Positions 60,774-64,000 of a stretch of DNA of 64,000 nucleotides are shown one piece after another. The notes under the pieces are model-generated. The model worked only from the letters and a program-made list of their open reading frames with translations. It was not told where the DNA came from and made no database searches. A program made the position numbers and the translations under genes. This DNA comes from Acidobacteriota bacterium. GTDB lineage: Bacteria > Acidobacteriota > Thermoanaerobaculia > Multivoradales > Multivoraceae. The stretch is taken from NCBI GenBank assembly GCA_028875725.1, contig JAPPCR010000015.1:186001-250000 (forward strand). The letters are read 5' to 3'. The stretch's first letter is position 1; each line of letters begins with the position of its first letter.

Positions 60774-62090
60774 ATGACGTCCGTACAGAGCGGTTCCGCC
60801 CGCATGGCGTCGGGCCTCACCGATCGCGTCCTCGCCGAGGCCGCCGTCTGCGGCGAGGAAGCGGCCAGGTTCGCGGCCGAGTTGATCCGCATCCCGAGCG
60901 TCAATCCTCCTGGCGACGCCTACCGGGAATGCGCCGAGCTGCTCGGCGTCCGTCTCGAGGCCGACGGCTTCGAGACAGAGTACATCCAGGGGCCCGGAGG
61001 CGACCCCCAACGCCCGAAGATCAACGTTCTCGGCCGGCGACGCGGCCGCGAGGCGAGGCCGGCGCTGCACCTGAACGGACACTTTGACGTCGTGCCACCC
61101 GGCGAGGGCTGGACCGTCGATCCGTTCGGCGGCGAGATCCGCGACGGCTACCTGTACGGCCGCGGCTCGGCCGACATGAAGGCCGGCCTGGCCGCCGCCG
61201 TGTTCGCCGCCGAAGCGGTGCGGCGCGCCGGCATCGGGCTGCGCGGGACGGTAGAGATCAGCGGCACGGTGGACGAGGAGAGCGGCGGGCTGGCGGGCGT
61301 AGCCCATCTCGCCGCGAGCGGTCGGGTCACCAGCCGCACGACGGACTACGTGATCATCCCCGAGCCCTTCAGCCCCGGCCGGATCTGCATCGGCCATCGC
61401 GGCGTGCTCTGGTTCCGGATCACGGCCCGCGGCCACATCGCCCACGGCTCGATGCCCTTCCTCGGCGTCTCAGCCATCGAGGCGGCCGCCGAGGCGGCGC
61501 TCGGGCTCCAGGAGGCGATCGGCGACCTCGTCACCGAACTGCCCGTGGTGCCGGAAGGAGCGCGCCGGCCGACGATCAACATGAACTCGATCACCGGCGG
61601 CCAGGTCATCGAGGGCCTCGATTCCTCGGCTGCCCTGGACGGCCACGGCCAGGGCCTGCCGTCGCCCTGCGTCGCCGACACATGCGAACTCGTCGTCGAC
61701 CGCCGCTACCTGCTAGAGGAGGGACCCGACACCGTGCGCGCCGAGGTTCGGGGCGTGCTGGACGCGGTCGAGGCCCGCCGGCCCGGCATACGGTTCGACG
61801 TCGAGGAGCTGCTGAGCGTTCTGCCGACCCATACGCCGAACGACTGCACCCTGGTCGAATCGCTCACCCGCGCCATCGAGACGACGACCGGAACCGCCGC
61901 CGAGCTCGTGGCGAGCCCCGGAACGTACGATCACAAGCACTTCCAGCGCATCGGCGGCATCGGCCAGTGCGTCGCCTACGGGCCGGGCGAACTGGAACAG
62001 GCCCACCAGCCCGACGAGCGCTGCCTGCTCTCGGACATCACCCGGTCGACGCAGGTGATGGCCCTCACGATCGTCGATCTCTTGAGCTAG
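60774..62090 (+). CDS. M20 family metallohydrolase (ArgE/DapE/carboxypeptidase G2-like deacylase)
   Basis: 438-residue dizinc hydrolase. First metal His and bridging Asp in LHLNGHFDVVPPGEGW and YGRGSADMKAGLAA, catalytic Glu and metal Glu in GTVDEESGG, and a later His in SPGTYDHKHFQRIGG. A dimerisation lid domain (about 200-325) begins near IGHRGVLWFRI. ATG at 60774. It hydrolyses an N-acyl amino acid, peptide or succinyl compound; it cannot be assigned to ArgE or DapE without phylogeny. The aminotransferase follows 89 bp later on the same strand and may use the released amine or amino acid. Confidence 0.87.
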   Translation: MTSVQSGSARMASGLTDRVLAEAAVCGEEAARFAAELIRIPSVNPPGDAYRECAELLGVRLEADGFETEYIQGPGGDPQRPKINVLGRRRGREARPALHLNGHFDVVPPGEGWTVDPFGGEIRDGYLYGRGSADMKAGLAAAVFAAEAVRRAGIGLRGTVEISGTVDEESGGLAGVAHLAASGRVTSRTTDYVIIPEPFSPGRICIGHRGVLWFRITARGHIAHGSMPFLGVSAIEAAAEAALGLQEAIGDLVTELPVVPEGARRPTINMNSITGGQVIEGLDSSAALDGHGQGLPSPCVADTCELVVDRRYLLEEGPDTVRAEVRGVLDAVEARRPGIRFDVEELLSVLPTHTPNDCTLVESLTRAIETTTGTAAELVASPGTYDHKHFQRIGGIGQCVAYGPGELEQAHQPDERCLLSDITRSTQVMALTIVDLLS

Positions 62091-62179
62091 GGTTACCGCC
62101 CACGCCGCCGCGCCCCTGCGCGGCCGCAACAGCGAACTACTTGAACGGTCCCCAAGGCGGGCCGCGAGGAACTGTAACC

Positions 62180-63562
62180 ATGACCGTGGCACTCGACGTC
62201 GCGCCCCCTTCCCGATCCCGCACCCTGGAGCTGCCGCCGTGCAGCCACCAGCCGGAGCCCTACCTGGGACCGGGCCGCGAGAAGATCCTGGAACTCCGCC
62301 GGCAGCACGTGAACCCGGCCCTGTTCACCCTCTACAGCGAACCCGTGATGCTGGTCGAAGGTTGCGGGCAGTACGTCTGGGACGAGACCGGCCGTCGCTA
62401 TCTCGATCTCTTCGCGGGCATCTGCACCGTCGCCTGCGGCCATTCCCACCCGAAGATCGTCGCCGCCGTCCAGAAGCAGATGGCGCTGCTGGCGCACGGC
62501 TCGACCGCCTTCCTCCACCCGAACATGCCGCGGTTCGCCGAGGCGCTGCTGGCCAAGCTGCCGCCGAGTCTGGACCGGATCTACTTCGTGAACAGCGGCA
62601 GCGAAGCGAACGATCTGGCCATCCAGATGGCCCGGCTCCACACCGGCAACGCGGACGTCATCGGCATCCGCAACGCCTACCACGGCGGCAGCGCGCCGAC
62701 CGGGGCGCTGACCGGCATCCACACGTGGAAGTCCGGCGTGCAGCGTGGCGGGCCGGTGCACCACGCGCTCAACCCCGACCCCTACCGCAACCCGTTCTCC
62801 GGTACGCCAGAGCAGATCGCCAGCCGCTCCGCCGAGGACGTGGCCGAACTCATCCGCTACTCCACCCCGGGTCAGGTCGCCGCCTTCATCTCGGAGCCGA
62901 TCCAGGGCGCCGGCGGCGTGACGATGGGCGCGCCGAACTACCTCACCGAGGTCTACGAGATCGTCCGGGCCCACGGCGGCGTCTGCATCGCCGACGAAGT
63001 ACAGACCGGCTTCGGCCGGACCGGCGACAACTTCTGGGGCTTCGAGCGCTCCGGCGTCGTCCCCGAAATCGTCACGATGGCCAAGGGCATCGGCAACGGC
63101 TTGCCGCTGGCAGCCGTCGCCACCACCTCGGAGATCGCCGCCGCCCTGGCGCAGAGACTCCACATCAACACCTTCGGCGGCAATCCGCTGGTGTCGGCGG
63201 CCGGGCTGGCTGTGCTGGAGGTCATCGAGGAGGAGGGCCTGCAGCAGAACGCCCAGGTCCAGGGCAACCGGCTTCTCGACGGTCTCAGGGCCTTGGCGGA
63301 GCGTCACGAGGCCATCGGCAATGTCCGTGGCCAGGGACTCATGATCGGCGTCGAACTGGTCGCCGACAGGGAAGCCAGGACGCCGGGCACCCCCCTGGCC
63401 GGCCGGGTGCTCGACGAGCTCAAGGACCTCGGCGCCATCGTCGGCAAGGGCGGGCTGTACGGCAACGTGCTGCGGATCAAGCCGCCTCTCGTGCTGACGG
63501 ACGCCGACGTCGAGTTCGCGCTGGCGGCGATGGACGAGGCGCTGACGCGGGCGGCGCGGTAG
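62180..63562 (+). CDS. Class III PLP aminotransferase (AGXT2-like)
   Basis: 460-residue fold type I aminotransferase. Family features are VWDETGRRYLDLFAGICTVACGH, NSGSEANDLAIQMAR, FISEPIQGAGGV, DEVQTGFGRTG and PLP-binding Lys302 in VTMAKGIGNGLPLAAV. The sequence resembles alanine-glyoxylate aminotransferase 2 and related omega- or beta-amino acid transaminases rather than ArgD or GABA-T, but the donor is uncertain. ATG at 62180 with GAGGA ten bases upstream. Downstream lies a cluster of hairpins and a convergent thiolase gene. Confidence 0.88.
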   Translation: MTVALDVAPPSRSRTLELPPCSHQPEPYLGPGREKILELRRQHVNPALFTLYSEPVMLVEGCGQYVWDETGRRYLDLFAGICTVACGHSHPKIVAAVQKQMALLAHGSTAFLHPNMPRFAEALLAKLPPSLDRIYFVNSGSEANDLAIQMARLHTGNADVIGIRNAYHGGSAPTGALTGIHTWKSGVQRGGPVHHALNPDPYRNPFSGTPEQIASRSAEDVAELIRYSTPGQVAAFISEPIQGAGGVTMGAPNYLTEVYEIVRAHGGVCIADEVQTGFGRTGDNFWGFERSGVVPEIVTMAKGIGNGLPLAAVATTSEIAAALAQRLHINTFGGNPLVSAAGLAVLEVIEEEGLQQNAQVQGNRLLDGLRALAERHEAIGNVRGQGLMIGVELVADREARTPGTPLAGRVLDELKDLGAIVGKGGLYGNVLRIKPPLVLTDADVEFALAAMDEALTRAAR

Positions 63563-63564
63563 GT

Positions 63565-63579
63565 CGCCGCTTCGCGGCG
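63565..63579. terminator. Hairpin 1 after the aminotransferase gene
   Basis: CGCCGC, loop TTC, GCGGCG immediately after the aminotransferase stop: a compact 6-bp GC stem, the first of three hairpins in 100 bp. Confidence 0.45.
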
Positions 63580-63589
63580 GCAGCCTTCA

Positions 63590-63609
63590 CGCGGGCCAGA
63601 AGGCCCGCG
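63590..63609. terminator. Hairpin 2, CGCGGGCC/GGCCCGCG stem
   Basis: Perfect 8-bp stem (63590-63597 and 63602-63609) around the loop AGAA. Sits between the first hairpin and the main terminator. Confidence 0.5.
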
Positions 63610-63617
63610 CCACAACA

Positions 63618-63649
63618 AACGACCCCGCTGGCCTGCCAGCGGGGTCGTT
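63618..63649. terminator. Strong bidirectional terminator between aminotransferase and thiolase genes
   Basis: Perfect 14-bp stem AACGACCCCGCTGG / CCAGCGGGGTCGTT with loop CCTG, in the 111-bp gap between convergent genes. The stem ends in AA/TT pairs so transcripts from either side meet a GC stem followed by U-containing sequence. Best-supported terminator of the window. Confidence 0.85.
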
Positions 63650-63673
63650 GCACGTCCTGTCTGTGCCGGGGCC

Positions 63674-64000
63674 TTACAGGCCGACGACCGAGACGAAGCT
63701 GACGCAGCGGCCAGGGGCGCCGCCGAGGTTGTGGGTCAGGCCGAGCTTGGGATCGGCGATCTGACGTTCGCCGGCCTCGCCGCGGAGCTGGAGCCACATC
63801 TCGTACATCATCCGCAGGCCGGAGGCACCGATCGGGTGGCCGAAGCTCTTCAGGCCGCCGTCGGGGTTGACCGGCTGGTCGCCGTCGAGGTCGAAGCGAC
63901 CGTCCATCGTGTCCTTCCAGGCCTGACCGCGCGGCGAGAACCCGAGGTCCTCCATCAGGACCAGCTCGGTCGGCGTGAAGCAGTCGTGGACTTCGGCCAT
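63674..64000 (-). CDS. Thiolase family protein (acetyl-CoA acetyltransferase/SCP-x type), 5'-truncated by the window edge
   Basis: C-terminal 108 residues of a thiolase. AEVHDCFTPTELVLMEDLG matches the internal thiolase-C segment, then the catalytic His motif KSFGHPIGASGLRM and a C-terminal NLGGAPGRCVSFVSVVG, typical of the SCP-x/non-specific acetyltransferase group. The Met at the edge is internal, so the gene continues beyond base 64000. Role in fatty acid or sterol-like beta-oxidation is inferred from the family. Confidence 0.88.
   Translation of the reverse strand: MAEVHDCFTPTELVLMEDLGFSPRGQAWKDTMDGRFDLDGDQPVNPDGGLKSFGHPIGASGLRMMYEMWLQLRGEAGERQIADPKLGLTHNLGGAPGRCVSFVSVVGL

Noticed and set aside
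1..64000. tRNA, rRNA, integrase or phage genes
   Set aside because: No cloverleaf-like intergenic sequence, ribosomal motif, recombinase or phage structural motif was seen on either strand.

Overview
The window is high-GC, gene-dense bacterial DNA with many 4-base start/stop overlaps. Several traits point to a marine or sediment-type Acidobacteriota (Thermoanaerobaculia/Holophagae-like) or a close relative: a TonB-dependent receptor with an N-terminal carboxypeptidase-regulatory-like domain, large secreted proteins ending in a conserved Cys-containing domain with terminal CRR, several sulfatase-fold proteins, and a small TonB/SusC-like style without SusD. This assignment rests on gene content only, with no rRNA or marker phylogeny, and is moderately confident.

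Layout. (1) 1-8292, plus strand: a complete branched-chain amino acid operon ilvB-ilvN-ilvC-leuA-leuC-leuD-leuB, with leuA/leuC and leuC/leuD coupled by overlaps. (2) 8311-31321, minus strand: a run of eight genes with gaps of 28 bp or less or with overlaps, apart from a 138-bp gap between the last two. It starts with a 2763-residue modular surface protein ending in an autotransporter-type barrel. It continues with a family 2 glycosyltransferase, a Wzy/WaaL-type polymerase or ligase, an initiating sugar-phosphate transferase, a second glycosyltransferase and a sulfotransferase, and ends with two paralogous secreted trypsin-like multidomain proteases. It reads as one surface-glycan and surface-protein unit. 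(3) 31322-35491: a divergent plus-strand sulfotransferase and sulfatase, then a PIN toxin-antitoxin pair with a visible promoter and operator, and a secreted SUMF1-domain protein that lacks the formylglycine-generating cysteines. (4) 35500-43595: LuxR-type regulator, UppP, FKBP-type prolyl isomerase, OmpR-type response regulator with its histidine kinase, alpha/beta hydrolase, and a sulfatase-fold/TPR lipoprotein.

(5) 43567-47236: ICMT-like methyltransferase, homocysteine methyltransferase-like protein, divergent MetY and a coupled alpha/beta hydrolase (sulfur amino acid metabolism). (6) 47324-50571: ECF sigma factor and a coupled membrane VWA protein, then a 417-bp gap holding two inverted repeats, one with 34-bp arms that looks like a small mobile or structured element. 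(7) 50572-63562: sugar isomerase, a second (AbrB/PIN) toxin-antitoxin pair, VOC protein, TonB receptor, DASS transporter with four RCK-C domains, two tandem SDRs, P1 peptidase, M20 hydrolase and a class III aminotransferase. These look like uptake and catabolic genes. (8) The right edge has a triple-hairpin convergent terminator and the 3' part of a thiolase gene.

Recurring curiosities are three genes whose only plausible start is CTG inside a CTGA overlap with the upstream stop, and a concentration of sulfate-ester functions (two sulfotransferases, one formylglycine-type sulfatase, one Thr-type sulfatase homologue).
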